This document shows positions 11,830 to 42,000 of a stretch of DNA of 64,000 nt, piece after piece (position 1 is the first letter of the stretch; every line of letters starts with the position of its first letter). Made by a program: the position numbers and the translations under genes. Origin of the DNA: Mastigias papua (lineage: Eukaryota; Cnidaria; Scyphozoa; Rhizostomeae; Mastigiidae); NCBI GenBank assembly GCA_964019165.1, contig OZ025287.1, positions 9,740,898 through 9,804,897 of the forward strand, read 5' to 3'. The notes under the pieces were generated by a model. The model had not been told where the DNA came from, made no database searches, and saw only the letters and a list, made by a program, of their open reading frames with translations.

Positions 11830-13130
11830 AATCGTTGAAAGTAATGTAAGTCATTCACAATTACATTCTTTTTTTATAAAAACCAATAAAATTGAGGTTC
11901 AATCTGGGGTTTTTTAGTTTTTTCAAAATTTTGAGGCTGAATTGTTCTTAATTTGTTCTTAACTTATTTTGGTGTAGGCAATGTAGACATTAGACAATAT
12001 ACAAGAGAACATTGGATGTTTATGAAACAGGTGTTATTTTCAATAACATTGGCAGAAAACAAAAGATATGCATTCTTACAGGCGTATAATCCTTGCGAAA
12101 AGTCTTGGTACACTTATGGCTTTCTACACACTGACGATTTGGGTGTTTCAAGGACTTTTGGCTGACATTGTAGAGCTTAAAAAGATTTATATCAGCTTCA
12201 AGTCATTTTACGACAGTGCTTCAGCCTGAGCTTGTTCTTAATTTGTTCTTAATTTTCCATAAAGTTTGAGGCTCCTGTTCTTATAAAATTGTTCTGATAA
12301 AAGTAGTGTATATTCACAATCAGTGGTAGGAGCTAATCGTTATGTAAAGTTCTCAATTTGTGCTATATTCGTGTTCGAAAAAGCCACATTTCTGTTTCAA
12401 CCTCTTAGTGTTTCTTAGAAAGAATTGGGTCATGTAGTTTCACTTAAATCACGACAAGCAACTACAGCTCGACCATCTGCAGCCATTTTCTGAGATAGAC
12501 CATTTAACTTTATGAATCAGCAAAGTGTCTTTTATTAAGAGAATGTCTTTTTTGGGGGGGGGGAGGGGAACTGAACCTTAAAAGTATATCGAGTGGAAAC
12601 TACAATTATTCTGAAATGAAATAAAGTGAAATATATATGTATCAGGATTTTTGAGTATAGGATGGGGGTAATTACCCAAGTATGATGTAAGGTGGTCATC
12701 GGGATAAAATATTTGATGATGCCTTTTCAAGTTATTTTCTACCTATTTTTCTGTTTTCTAGAATAACTGTCAAAAAATTATCAAAATCCCTTATATCTAG
12801 TGGCAAACATGGCATTTTGGAGATGAACCATAAGACATAGTAGGAGATTTGGCCTAAAACCTTTGTCTGGGAACTACGCATCCAGACCCCCTTGAGCTCT
12901 TGTTCCCTTCCCCCTCGCTTCATTTCCCAAGGCTTCGCTACTAATGTAGATCTTCTACTATTGAGATGAAAGGCAACTCTGAATTTGCAGTTAGTATTTC
13001 ATATGGTTGAATTAAGAAACTGCACGTACGTGTGGTTGTCATTGTGTTTAAGTATAAATGCCTTATCTCCAGCAGATTGCTGATGATGAAGATAACTGGA
13101 TGTAATTTGTAAATAATTATTCATCCTTTG
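11830..13130. other. A-B spacer / putative 5' intron of copy B
   Basis: Lies inside the inferred long 5' untranslated intron. Contains a poly-G run at about 12549-12566 and AT-rich low-complexity DNA. The ORF at 11953-12165 has no recognisable motif and is not called. Confidence 0.4.
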
Positions 13131-13138
13131 TGTAGATC

Positions 13139-29089
<15,951 letters not shown>

Positions 29090-29157
29090 GAAGATTGCTT
29101 GGAATTTTTCAACTATGATGGATACCAATATATCAGAAATGTATCACTGAATTATCA

Positions 29158-29163
29158 AATAAA
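29158..29163 (+). terminator. Polyadenylation signal of copy B
   Basis: AATAAA 69 bp after the stop codon, within a 3' region still conserved with copy C (which has a substituted version here). Confidence 0.55.
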
Positions 29164-30000
29164 TTATATTTCTTGGTCTCTGAATTTATGAGACCTTTCA
29201 TTTATAAAATGTTTGATTACAATAGTTTTCTATGAATGAAAGATGCAGAAGAAAAGTTGCAAACTGCTCTTCTGCATCTCGTTTGATAGCTGCAACCTGT
29301 CCCTCTATAACTGTTCGATATTCTAACTTTCTGATGAAGCGTGCATTTCTCATGTACTTTCAAGGAGAGTCTTTGTAATTACATGTTCAGTGTTCTAGTT
29401 CCATATAGCTGCTCCATATTTAGTTCTTTTAATAAGCACAGCTTCTGTGACCTGTCTTAGCGTCATTGTTACAAGACGCTCCCAATTTTAGTTCTACATT
29501 TTGTCTTTCACTTCTATGTTTTGTCCTCTATACATTAGTGGACTACTGAGCTTTGTCCTTAACCTCATACTCTGCTAGACGTTCGCTTATTCTCTCTCCT
29601 ATGCTTCTTATCATTTTTCTAACATACAATCCGTCATTTCTTCTTTTCTCAATGCATCCTTGGCATTTAACTAGACACACAATCTCTCTGTTCTTGCAGT
29701 TAGCATCAGTGATCCTACACGTCCTTTTCATTTGGACTTTATCATAAAGAATATTTTATTCTGTATTGATGTAGCTTTTAGTCAGAATTAAAGTGCTTTA
29801 CCAATCATCTTTTCAGTTATGTTACCTTGTGTGATCCATGCACACACCTTGTTCAGTACGATGTAGCAATTTGCATGCTTTCGTCTGTGACATAATTGCC
29901 ACACAGACTTAAACTAGAAAAATCAAAGCTCAAACTGGGCCCCTTAGTGCTGTCTTCAGTTCGGAGTTAACTCATGTACTCTTTGTCTAAGGCGGCTGGC
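29164..30000. other. B-C spacer, proximal part
   Basis: No family exon, element ends or recognisable motif seen. The short ORFs are not conserved with the other spacers. Confidence 0.4.
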
Positions 30001-30610
30001 ATCTTTACACTAAATTCCCCTTGAACACTTACGAAGGATGAAAGTTGATATTTCTAATTTGATTTGCACTGGGAAGAATGTAACAACATCTGTTGCAATG
30101 ATCCTAGATTACAAAAAATTTCATTTATTTAAAGAGAGAGGCAAGAGTAGAAGGCTTTATAGAATTATGGAAAGACCGAAGGCTGAAAGAGAAGTGAAAG
30201 ACAATTTCAGGGAGACTGTTCCAGACAGCCCAAGTTTGTATGATTCAGCAATTATGAGCGCATTAGGAATTTTTTGAAATTGATATGGCCGTGGGTTGTC
30301 AATGTAAAGTAATACAGGTGGCAAACGAGAGGCGCAATACTTTTGTATTGACAGCAACTTTTTACTTGTTTCACATTTCTACAGGTGTTTGATGTACAAG
30401 TGCCATCAAGCTGTCTTTGAATTAGATCGCGTGAAGTTAACACAGCGTTTCGACTTTTCGACAGTTCTGGTTTAGGTTTGTTTAAAGTGCCATCTACGTG
30501 TATCGCGCACCTATGCGTGCATAAACGGGCATGAGTTCTGCTGGTACCATAAACATATTGCAATGTGCAATATCAATCTTTTGGTCTAATGGATAATAGA
30601 GCTTAGATTC
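30000..30610 (-). pseudogene. Minus-strand conserved spacer relic (B-C copy)
   Basis: Paralogous to 51050-51740, for example CATCTTTACACTAAA and GAGTTCTGCTGGTACCA. Read on the minus strand it begins MFMVPAEL, like MSVVPAEL in C-D, but hits a stop after ARIGARYT. Decayed coding exon or conserved non-coding DNA. Confidence 0.4.
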
Positions 30611-31079
30611 TCTCAAATTGTTAGATTCTCTCGCATGGTATTCACCTATAGAGTAAAGTTATTCAGATATCAGGTTTGTCTTGCTGTGTGTGGTGAAATA
30701 GAAGGTGAGTCCTCTTAGGTGAGTAAAGCTGAAAGTTATCTCTATATACTTGGTCATTTCGATTTTAACTTATCTATGTTACAACGCTTGTCACATATTG
30801 TAACGCTAAATATGAAATGCTAATAAGATGTCCTATAATTACTGGGAAGGGGCGAGAATTTCTACTATAATCAACCGGATCTTTCTTATGTAATTGTAAT
30901 GCGTTCAGTTGTTGTCTTCAGTCACTCGGTCACGTAGCGGTACACTTTAAGATTAAACCACAAACTGAAACTTGGCACAGTGTTTACTTATCATAGAGGT
31001 AAGATGGGGTTTGATGTAGAAGGGAGATATAATGACATTTTCAATTTAGATTTAGATCGGTTTTTCTAGCATCAAATTC

Positions 31080-31241
31080 AACTCCTAATTAAACTAATTT
31101 GATTTACTGTTTCAGATTATTAGACAATCAAAATCAGAAATCATATCAAGTGATTTATATGATTCATCTTTGGGAGACTCAATTGCTTACAAGGAATTTG
31201 GATCCTGTGGAAGTTAAATAGAGTTTCTAGAAAACTTACGA
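31080..31241 (+). promoter_or_regulatory. Promoter / putative 5' untranslated exon of copy C
   Basis: Aligns with the B and D upstream blocks: TTTGATTTACTGTTTCAG, AGAAATCATATCAAGTG, GAGTTTCTAG, then a donor GTGAGT at 31242. The TATA box is degraded compared with B. Acceptor CTATAG at 32931-32936 precedes the ATG. Confidence 0.45.
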
Positions 31242-31259
31242 GTGAGTCAAATTTCAGTG

Positions 31260-32930
31260 TAGAGAGATCTAACAGCACTCTTGTTTGACGTAGCATTATT
31301 GCTAGGTATGCGACAAAGTGCAGAGTTCAAAGTGCAAAGTTCCAGGTTACTTGCTTGTCGATCTTAAGTCATGTTAGGGAATGACCTTGTTATATAAAGG
31401 TATTTCTCCCTAGTTTGTATGAAGATTCCCTGATTCATGAGACAGTAGCATTAGATCTTTTAACCGTATTGCTGAACAAAGATAGTGGTTGCTCTGAGAA
31501 GGTGTGAAGATCCCACCTATCGGGTCCTAACCTACGCGACGATTAAAACAGCTCAAGGCTATCTCAGGTATATTATGTAAGAAGTTAAACATAGAAATCT
31601 TTACTTAATGAAAGGACATTTTGACATTAGATCATTGTGTGTGTGTATGTGTGTGTGTTTGTTTGCGATGTATTTTTTAATTTGAATTGCGATGTATTTT
31701 GGAATCTACATTGCATAACAAAATTCCGTGATATACCTAAAACATGATATATAACATATGAAAATACTACAGGTTAAAAAATAAACTCAAATATGCGAGA
31801 AAATTTAACATTATATTTAAAATATAGAATTAAATATGTAGAGTTACATTGCATTTGGGTGAGAGATTCTTTCCTTCCAAGTCTCTGCACCCCAGAAGGA
31901 CGTAGCTTTCTATGTTCATCCCGCGCCACGAAAAGCATTTCGCGCGCTCAGCACATGGACATGGATGTCGACAGTAGTATTGTTCATGTCCATATTTGGC
32001 GTGTTTATTTCTTCGTTGAGAAATTCACAAACAATAAGACTTCATTCGGCCATATTGCTCTAGTTCAAACATAACCTAACATGAGTAAATACTTTGAGTT
32101 AATTGTCATATGTCAGGGGCTGATGGTCAGTTCAGTGAATACTACAAGTGTGTCCGCAACTTTTCTTGAAGAAATTTGGAAGCCAGGTGCAATGCTTGAT
32201 AGAGCCTTGTGCGTGATAGTACCTTTCTTATTTCCTTTCTAGATACGTTTTCGAAGGTTAATTTTTTGACGTAGTTGTCGTGATAAAACGTTTTGACGTA
32301 ATGGTCTCTTTATTTGATATAGCTTCCAATTTATCAATCATTCGCTCTACTTTTATGAGCCCGATATACTTTCAACATTTATATCTACTATGGGCATCAA
32401 ATGAAGGTTGCTGTTTCACAAGCCACTTTCATCAAATTACTGGCTTTTTCAGCTCCATATTCCTCAAATTGGCAGTCTGGCAAAAGACTGCCCTCTGAAT
32501 TCATCAACTATAATTTTATTGGTTAATTAACTCAACATGCCATTTTTAATATGGTATCTACACAGCAAAATCTGCTTTATCAAAAACCAGGACCTACTCG
32601 TCAACAAATAGTAAAATCGGACTCAAATTTTGTCTCTTGCGTCTGTGTGACTCCTGTAAGTAATAACATTTATAGAATAAGGATTGCAGTGAAATTTCTC
32701 AATAGGGTGTGTTCACTCTTCTAAAGGGCCATTGCGCAATATGAATTGTGTTTCAAGCTGTTGCCTAACTTTGCTGGATAAGGACTTGCTCTATTGTGTG
32801 ACTCAAAATTACTGTCTATCGTTATCGTTAGTTTGCCAGTTGATTACATCATGCATAATGCTGAATATGAGGATATCATAAGATTTTTTTGAATAACTAA
32901 GTCGAACGTATCAACACTTATCTGACCTGT
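31260..32930. other. Putative 5' intron of copy C
   Basis: Contains a short GT-rich run at about 31638-31660. No ORF or element that I can support. Confidence 0.4.
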
Positions 32931-32939
32931 CTATAGATC

Positions 32940-33030
32940 ATGATATTAAGGACAGTTCTTGCTTTCAACTGGTTCCTGGTCTTTTATTGTTCTGAAGCAT
33001 TCGCTGCCAAAGGGAACAAGAGATCTGCAG
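32940..33030 (+). CDS. Copy C exon 1 (signal peptide)
   Basis: ATG four bases after TATAG. MILRTVLAFNWFLVFYC hydrophobic core, then SEAFAAKGNKRSA with the KR site. Donor GTAACC at 33031. Confidence 0.9.
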
Positions 33031-36000
33031 GTAACCGTGTTATTTTCTTTTGAAATTATCAAAAATCTATCTATCACCTCTTTATAGTTACTTAAAGCCA
33101 ACTCAGCCTGCTTGATTCTGCAGTTTTCTCGAAACATTGCTGTTCTCTGTTGGTTTGTCTTGAAGCCCAAGGTTCTGAATGTATCCCTACTCTCAATCTT
33201 TGAAAATTCTAATAGACATTTCATATTATTTAAAGTCAAAATTGAGAGTCACAAAAGTAACTGAGAACTTATGTTGAAGTCCACAGTAGCAAATGTTGCT
33301 AGGCTTCCAATCTCACAAGGTTATCTACAGTTACCTTTCAGCAAGACTATGAGTTGCAAAGCTCACTGGACTTTTGAGAGTATTTCATTTCTACAACAAA
33401 CCCAATGTCTCATCGAAGAGCAATTATGTTGCTGCAAAGAAGCGAGTTAGGTTTCTACTAAGTAATCTATTGATGGTATTGACTTCAAAGGAGTCTTCAA
33501 AGGTATACAACCTGACCAGTTTCTATTGCAGCATCATTGTATGAAGTTATAAGTACGAGCATATATGGCAACATTTTCTTAGTTTTTAAGATTCGTAGAT
33601 AGAGTGCTAAAAGATATTACATAAGAAGAGTTGTGCTGAGAGTATTTGTTGAATTAGGCATGTTCATATGTGAATCGAACATTGTTGGTGAAGTAACACA
33701 GCGCAGCACGATTTGTTTTCCCTCTCAGACGCTCCATCATTCTTGGAGATTATTGCTGCTAAACCTGCACGTTTCAAAGTGGGAGGCTGCTCTTTTGCAA
33801 AAAGCGGAAATGGTTGCCCTATTAAATACAATGCGGTGGGCACTTGCAATTTGCATACAACTTCATCGCAGCTGTTTCCTCGTGTTGATCTTGAAGACAG
33901 CACAAATAGATTTATCATCCCTGCCAAGTTTGAGGTCAAGCGGTTAGAGATCTATGATTGTCAAGGTAATCCAAAGGATGGCATGGTCAGTTTTGTGGCA
34001 AAATCAATGGAATCTGTGGAGCTTGCGCCACAACAGTTGACATTGGGAGCAGAGACTCGATTGAGGATTTCTTGGAATTATTTGGCCGCATTCGATCCCA
34101 AGAAGCTTGAAGTAAAAGTTAGAGGTTTCACCTCTGTAGGTCAGTGCTCCCTTATCGCTTTTGAAAATTTATATATTTATCATTTGCATCACGTATAGAT
34201 TGCTTTTAATTTGAACAGTGGAACAGGAAGCGAGGGAGATAACATTTAAACAGCAACAGCCTTGGACGACTAGTAAAATGAGTCATTAAATTTACTGATG
34301 TTTCTTGAGCCAAAATCAAATATTTCCGTTTGATTTCTACATTACTTAACGATTTTTCTAGGCAGCGATACGAGAGTTAGACTTAGTCTTCAGAAGGCGA
34401 TTGAAGATTCTGATTACACTTTAAAGTTTAACCTTGGGACCCTCAACTTGAACTTGTTTTTGGCTAAGTTTGGCATTGATGCCTCAGAGATGATTAGCTC
34501 TGATCTGAGTTTTGCTAGCAGCAGAATGGGCCTAGCCACCATGATCATGCAAGACCCTGAGGTTACAGGACTTTTCTCGCCCGGTGGAGGATTTGAAATT
34601 GTTGCCACAGGAAAAGTAACTGCTCCAGAACTTCCAGCCGATGCTTCAAAGCTTTTCGTTATTGTGCAAGATTTCAAGGAAGGCAACTCAGATTCTGCAA
34701 ATGAGGGTTATGGCAAACCAATCGCAGCTGTTTTCGCACTTTATGAAAGTATGTACACTTATCAAGCACATTGGCTCATGTTCTATGTTGATGACCTCTT
34801 ATTTTGTCACTTAGGGCACATTAGAACCTATCTAGCTCAGCTACTTAAGCCCTGGTCAAACCCACCCAACACTTCGTCCAACATCCTCAACCAAATATTG
34901 GGCCAAATGTTGGATGTCTTTGGCCACTCATGTTGGATCGTCCACATTTATGAAGCCACGTTGGGTAAAGTTTGATCGAGGTGAAAAACAAATGCTGTTT
35001 TTTAAGTATTGGGCATGTTTGACCGCTTCATGCAACATTTCATCCAGCGTTTCATGTCTGGGCATGCGTAGAAAGATCTTAAAGGCTTCTTAAACATGTC
35101 GCTTCGCAGGCATTATGAGGTGATGGAATATTTGGTGAAATGTTTGATGAAAAATTGGATGCGTTTGACCAAGGCTTTTAACTTTTCCCTTCCCCTTTAC
35201 ATTCATGTGAATCTCATTTGATCCTTCATTACTTTCTTTCCCTTTGTGAAAGCTGCACTGATACCATTTTGCATATCAATGCTTCGTAAATTGTGTTCTC
35301 TCGGCTATATGTCTTTTCAATTTTAGATGAGAGGGTGGAAGACACGATCAGATCACTAACACGTTTGGACGTGCCACGGTTAGCTATTTTTAAAGGTGTA
35401 GACGAAGTTGCCATTACAGTAGCTACGAGCCCTATCTTCAATGTCAACTCAAAAGCTTTGCGGACACTGGCTGATAAGTTTGTACCAATAGAAGGAATGG
35501 ACATGATTTCCACAGGGCTCACAGTAATGCACTATACGCCGAATAGGAATAGGGACATCAAAAACATTAACCAGAGAGTATGTACCAGCTTCGATAACTA
35601 TCTAGAATCAGTTTCTCTAGCAATGCACACATATCATGGTTTGTTGAAAGAGTTAGTTTGACTTGACCACCATTTATTGCCACTAATAAATAATTATCAT
35701 TCAACACGACTCAGTGTTTCGTTTTTAGTTCTCATATCATCAGCCCATTAGTCAATCAGCCAATCAGCCAATCAGCCAATCAGTTGGCAGAAATCAGGAC
35801 TTTCATCAATGGTAGTTCCCTGCTATCATACGCGATTCATGTGAATCAATAAGCTATATAATATCAATGATAGGAATCACCAAGTGAGATTTTACATAAA
35901 CGTTTGTCTGAAGGTTAAAATATTTTACTTTAATCTGTTGTTGTTAAATCAAGGTTTTAACCCATCACATTTCAGACTGCCAAGAGAATCCTATTTCGGG

Positions 36001-39000
36001 TTGAAGTCACCCAACATGGGCTTACCTGGACATCTCCTCAGAGGGTTGAGACTCAAATGACGAAGTTAGGTAGTCTTGTTTGGTCACTGAGAGGATGCAC
36101 GGAGAAGTTATCGATACCATTTGAAACAAAAGGAGTTTTGGTTGACATAAAGTATGTGAAAAAGAACGGACAAATGGAAGTGAGTTTCAATTTAACTGAA
36201 CGAGTACCAGTTTTGGAAAATGGCCTTGTTAGTTTGTTTAATTCAACTATCACTTTATTCTCACAAGATAAGACATACGATTGCAGCTGGGAGCTACGTG
36301 GAGAAGGCAGAGAATCAATTCTTGGTAAGAAATGATTCCTTAATAGCTGGCATGTTTATCTTTTTCTTTCATGCGATCAATGCCCTATTTACCAATCATA
36401 TTTAGCAGTTCATAAAGACCATACTAGCAAGTAATTCTTCTTTACTAGAGCATGACTTTGATTTGTTTACAGATGAACTCGTTGACGTCACTATCAGACA
36501 ATCCGCTCACCGTACTACCGTCGCCGCAGCGGCAAATATTTTCGACGTGGAAACGCTGATGAATCGGACAAAAGCAAAGCCGTTCAATGATGAGCACGGG
36601 AGAGCATTTCCTTTCCTGACAAAGCTTCCATTTACAAACCTGCGATACGAGGCTTCATTCCAATGGAATAAACTGTTGAAGTATATCTACATGACTTGAT
36701 TACTTTGCTCTAATTTATTTGCGCTCTTTTTCTTATTTGCTGCATAATCTTCTTTCAATGTTTAATATAAGTTCAATTGCGGTTCAAATTCTATTTGTTG
36801 TTTATTGCTAGCTCTCCTTAACACGTTGTTTACTGTTTAGATACTGTCAATACTTAGCTTCATACTCACCACTTTATTTAGCTTCATATCATGATAGCTT
36901 TAGAAGTAAATGTTCAGACAATTTCGAGTGTAGGAAGCCAGTCACCAAATGTATTGCTTTAAGCTGATAGCAATGCGCTGGTATTGCTGTATGGCAGAAT
37001 TGCTACCTTCTGAGATTGATAGTACTCAATCATTCATCGACTATGGCACGATTACCCATAAATCGTTAGGACTTCATGAAACTTTATATATTGAAGTTGT
37101 GAGTATGCACTTATTTTCAAACAACATGGAAGTTGTAAATGTCGTGAAGTCAGACAACTATGAACGTGTTTTCTAGTCAATAATTCAACTGTTGAATAGC
37201 CAAGCTTCTGAAGAGTGTTATGTTACGCTATGTTATATATTTTGTATCATTTCTTGCATTTAGGTTATTTGATATTGGATTATATTATATTATATTATTT
37301 TATATTATATTATATTATATTATATTATATTATTTTATATTATATTATATTATATTATATTATATTATAATTTAGTATATGATATTATCCTAGGTATTAT
37401 AGTACATTATCCTGTGATTACTAAAATCATATTCACAGATTTAAAGGTTTTGGATTGGTTGATGGAAAGCCTAATATAGAGATCATCTATTCAATTATTG
37501 GTGGAAAACCACAATTGAAGCTTGGCTTGAAATTCAAACAGCAGAATCTTTATAAAGTTGTTAATATGTTTTATAGAGAAGATAAGATCAAATCAACATG
37601 GATAAAGTTTCAACAAATTTGTATGTATCTTTGCTATCTAATAAATGAATGTCTGCTTTAATCTCGGTATTTTTGCAAACAGTACTCTGCCCTCTAATTG
37701 CTGCTTATTATAAATCATTGAAAATAAATAATTTGGCTTATATGTAAAAAGGCTGATAAAGTGCTTAAAGTGATCTGATATTAGTAGAGTTTGATTTGCT
37801 ATATGCTTGGATTAAGCACAGTTTTCATCATGACATTTACGATCATTCCAGTTGTAATCAACATTTTATCTAATCACGTCAGAATTGTAAATATTTCTTC
37901 ATTGTCATTAACAATTATCATGTATAAGAAACAACCATCACTATTTATTAGCCTTCAACACTCGTCATCATTGTATTTGACAGTATAAATATATTAGTTT
38001 GTACATTCGGCTAGGAATGTTTATTTACAAACTGCTGAAATCTGAGCATAATTATATCTCCAAAGCAATGTAGGTAGTTTCTCAGTGCAAGTTCCTCCTC
38101 TTTAATCACAAATACTTCAATGAAATAGGCATTGTTGTAAAGAGCAATATAGACAAGAAGCAATCCATGAAGTTTGATCGTGACTGTCTTGAAGAAGCAG
38201 ATAGAAGTGAGTTTCTCCCATTGATGTTCTTGAATACGTTATTATTATTGAATGTGTTATTATCTACAGTAAATATCTGCAAGTAAAACATAGCTAAGAG
38301 AAATTCTTTAAAATGTTCGTGGCCTGTTATTTCACTAAAAGTAGGCGCTGTGAAGCTGTAGTACTGTCAAACACAAGAAACAGGTGCTCTGAAGACAGAA
38401 CAGAAAGTTCTCTAATATCTACTAGGATAGTTTACCTCATTTTTCATTTATGTTTGAATGTTAAGTATCCTTGCCCATCTCTTGCAACTCAATTGAATGC
38501 ATAGCTTGAAATATGATCTCGTTCACTTTGTGAAACTTATCTATTTATTGAAAGTTGATCATGAAACAAACACAAATTAACATTTGTAATAACGATATGA
38601 TTTCTTAATTTGTAGACAACGTTTAAATACATCATTTTGCTCTTTAGTTTTGCCTTTTAGATAAGCTGCTAGTTTTTAGTTTCTGTCGTGTCCTTTGTAC
38701 ATTTCTAGGGAATGACCACAGCTATGTTTCATAAAGGTGTATATCCATGGCCATTTCCAACTTTATCCTCTGATCGAATGGTTTAACCAAGTGTGCAGTC
38801 TTGTTTTCTTTGCATAATCGGATCGAGGCCGTATTATTATCTTCAAAATCTACTCGTATCCCCCGTAGTAACAGATTTTTCAAACTGAGTGCTAAAGCAA
38901 AGCTATTTTCAGCATTTGTTCTTTAACTTTTCATTCGTTTTTAAGCTTTTACAAATGGAATAGGCTTTATTGCTACGAATCTTATGGCGACTGACTGCAA

Positions 39001-42000
39001 CGGAGAGGAGTGGAAAATGTGCAATTTTCTTAGAGCCTACATTGGAAACGTCGTAAGAATGAAATATATTGGAAAGATGAAACTGCAACGAGTTTTGATG
39101 AGCACAAGTCAACGATTTCGTTTTGACCTCGGTGTAGCTGTGATTTTCTTTGGATATAAAGTTGTGTCGAAAATAGAATCGAGAAATGGTGGTGATCGAC
39201 TCTCATTTGAGGGAAGGATCTATCTCACACGAACGGTGGATATGTTTCCTGGTTCGTATATCGAGTTATTTTGTGTGGCTTATATTGAATAGCAACGATT
39301 CAGTACGTTTCGCATGAAGTTTTATACAAAATATGGCTTCTTACCCTTAGTTTTTCTGGTAAAGTAATTTTCAACTTTTGTCAGCAGCAGGATATTGCAG
39401 AAAATATTGATATTACCTACAAATTCGCTGATTTTATAGCACATTCTGCATCGATTCCACAATCAATCATCATCCATCACCAGGTGATATTTGTACGTCA
39501 GAATGCTATTAGTAGCATAAGATGAAGCAATGCTTTGGAAGGTTGCAGATTCAATGCTTTTCCTTCAGAATTCTCAGTTAGCAAATGCATCCACTTAATT
39601 TGATGAAATTGTCATTGGTGACGATTCTGGAATCAATCGAGGCATATTTTAGTTAATAAACTGTCCACTGCAGAAAATGTCCAACTTTTGCACAGTATTG
39701 ATTTGAAAACGCATTCATGACTTAAAAAGACTGCTGCTAAATATAATTCTGAAAAATATGATGGAACAGTAATGATAGAATCCTCTTCTTCTTTCAAGCA
39801 TCCTGCATTATCTTTACAAATATATCAACTCTTTCTCTACTTGTCCTGTGATCATGCTGTTCTACTGTCCGCATCGCATGTGATATTTAAAGCAATGGCT
39901 TGTACCTTGTGTCTTTGCTGTCCTATAGAATTAAGTTGCTTTCCTGATATTTGCTTTAAATGGCATATGTTGCTTATCAATGGCGAGTATGTATTTATTT
40001 GTTCCAATTCCCACATTGGGATATCATCAACTTGTTGCTGGAGATGACTGAAACATGTCTTATAAACTCAACTCATTTATGTCACGTTTACAGTGTGAAA
40101 CAAATGCCCACTTTTTACATAGTATTAACTATTAAGTTCAGTTTGACTTCAAAGACTTTCGGTGAACATAAACTGTATGGCTTCGTTTAGCTCTTTATGT
40201 TTCTTATTCTCTTCTTCTTTAATATATGCAATGTTATCTATCCAAACACCAACTCTTTCTTTCCTTGCCATCCGTATCTTGCATAGCAATCATGTTATTA
40301 GATTTTTTCCTATATTGTTTGGCTGTAGAGTTAAATCTTTTCCTTATCTTTGCAATTTTTCTTTCAACAGCGACAATTTATGATGATGGAACAAACAAAA
40401 TAATGTTAAAATTTGCATTTGATCAGAAAATGCCTTCTTTTACTACTGGGAGAGAACTTTTGGGTGTTTCATATGCAAAGATGTATCCCGTTCGCTCTTC
40501 GTTTGAATTACCAGCAACTGAGCGCATTGGAGCTGTAGGTAAGATAGTTTTGTTTACTTATGTTTAATATGACAGACCGTTGTAGATCAGATTGACTGAC
40601 TAGGTCATGATAATGATGATCATGATAATGATTATAGTAAAAATGATGATTATGATTATGATTCTGCTGATGATTAAGTGTTCTAGATTCTTTTGAAGTA
40701 TTGTTCTTATTCAGAATTCCAATCGCGCCTTCACATTGGCTCTATTGAAGACCGCCAGATTGAATTTTATGGATCAATGAGCAGACAGTACCTATGGTAT
40801 GGAGGTTCAAATCTTGACGCTAGAGTTAGATTTGTAAGCGAAAGACGTGGTTTGAAATTGAAGCATATTTTCAATGCATTTGGCATCCCTGATATTCACC
40901 GTATGTTGAGAAGGGCAGTTTTTCAAAGTCAAGTTGTGGTTGGATATACATCATTAAATGAGGGTAATGATATGATATGATATGATATGATATGATATGA
41001 TATGATATGATATGATATGATATGATATGATATGATATGATATGATATGATATGATATGATATGATATGATATGATATGATATGATATGATATGATATGA
41101 TATGATATGATATGATATGATATGATATGATAGGGTAATGATATGATATGATATGATATGATATGATATGATATGATATGATATGATATGATATGATATG
41201 ATATGATATGATATGATATGATATGATATGATATGATATGATATGATATGATATGATATGATATGATATGATATGATAATATATGATATGATATGATATG
41301 ATATGATATGATATGATATGATATGATATGATATGATATGATATGATATGATATGATATGATATGATATGATATGATATGATATGATATGATATGATATG
41401 ATATGATATGATATGATTGATATGATATGATATGATATGATATGATATGATATGATTGATATGATATGATATGATATGATATGATATGGTATGATGTGAC
41501 TTGATATTATATGATTTGATATGTTATGATGTGATGTGATATAATTGATTTGATATGAAATGATATGGTATGATGTGATGTTATTTGATATGATGTCATA
41601 TGATATGATATGATCCAACATGAATCCAACTTTTTGTCGACTCGAATTTATTGGACCTCGCTAACTAAGGAAAACTGCGCTTCGACTGTCATGTATACAC
41701 TTTTGAGTGGAGGACAGAGCCAAAATTTGAACAAAGCTGATAATTAACCATCTATATGTTATAACACTGATTACAAAAAACTTGAATATGTCCTTTAGTA
41801 TTTAGATATTCATATATTTGCGCCAGAAAAGTAATGAGTAAAAGTAAAAAGCAAATACTTTCAATATTGATATGTTTTTAGTTTGGAAAGTTCCAGAATT
41901 TGATGTTGAAGTTAAACAGGGTCTTCATTTTTACGGTAAATTAACGCTGAAAACGGTTGAAACATACCAGACAACTATAAATTTTCCCGGTAATATGCGG

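Noticed and set aside
11318..12165. Two short plus-strand ORFs in the A-B spacer
   Set aside because: No motif, no paralogue in the other spacers and no convincing splice context.
35751..35783. Short direct repeats considered as CRISPR-like
   Set aside because: Contiguous 8-bp units without spacers in a eukaryotic intron.
40929..41621. 230-aa minus-strand ORF of HIISY repeats
   Set aside because: It is the translation of the (ATATG)n array; 5-bp units leave this frame open without selection.
41630..41700. Possible Tigger end (GGACCTCGCTAACTAAGG) in copy C intron 11
   Set aside because: Only about 40 bp resembles such ends and no partner terminus was found.
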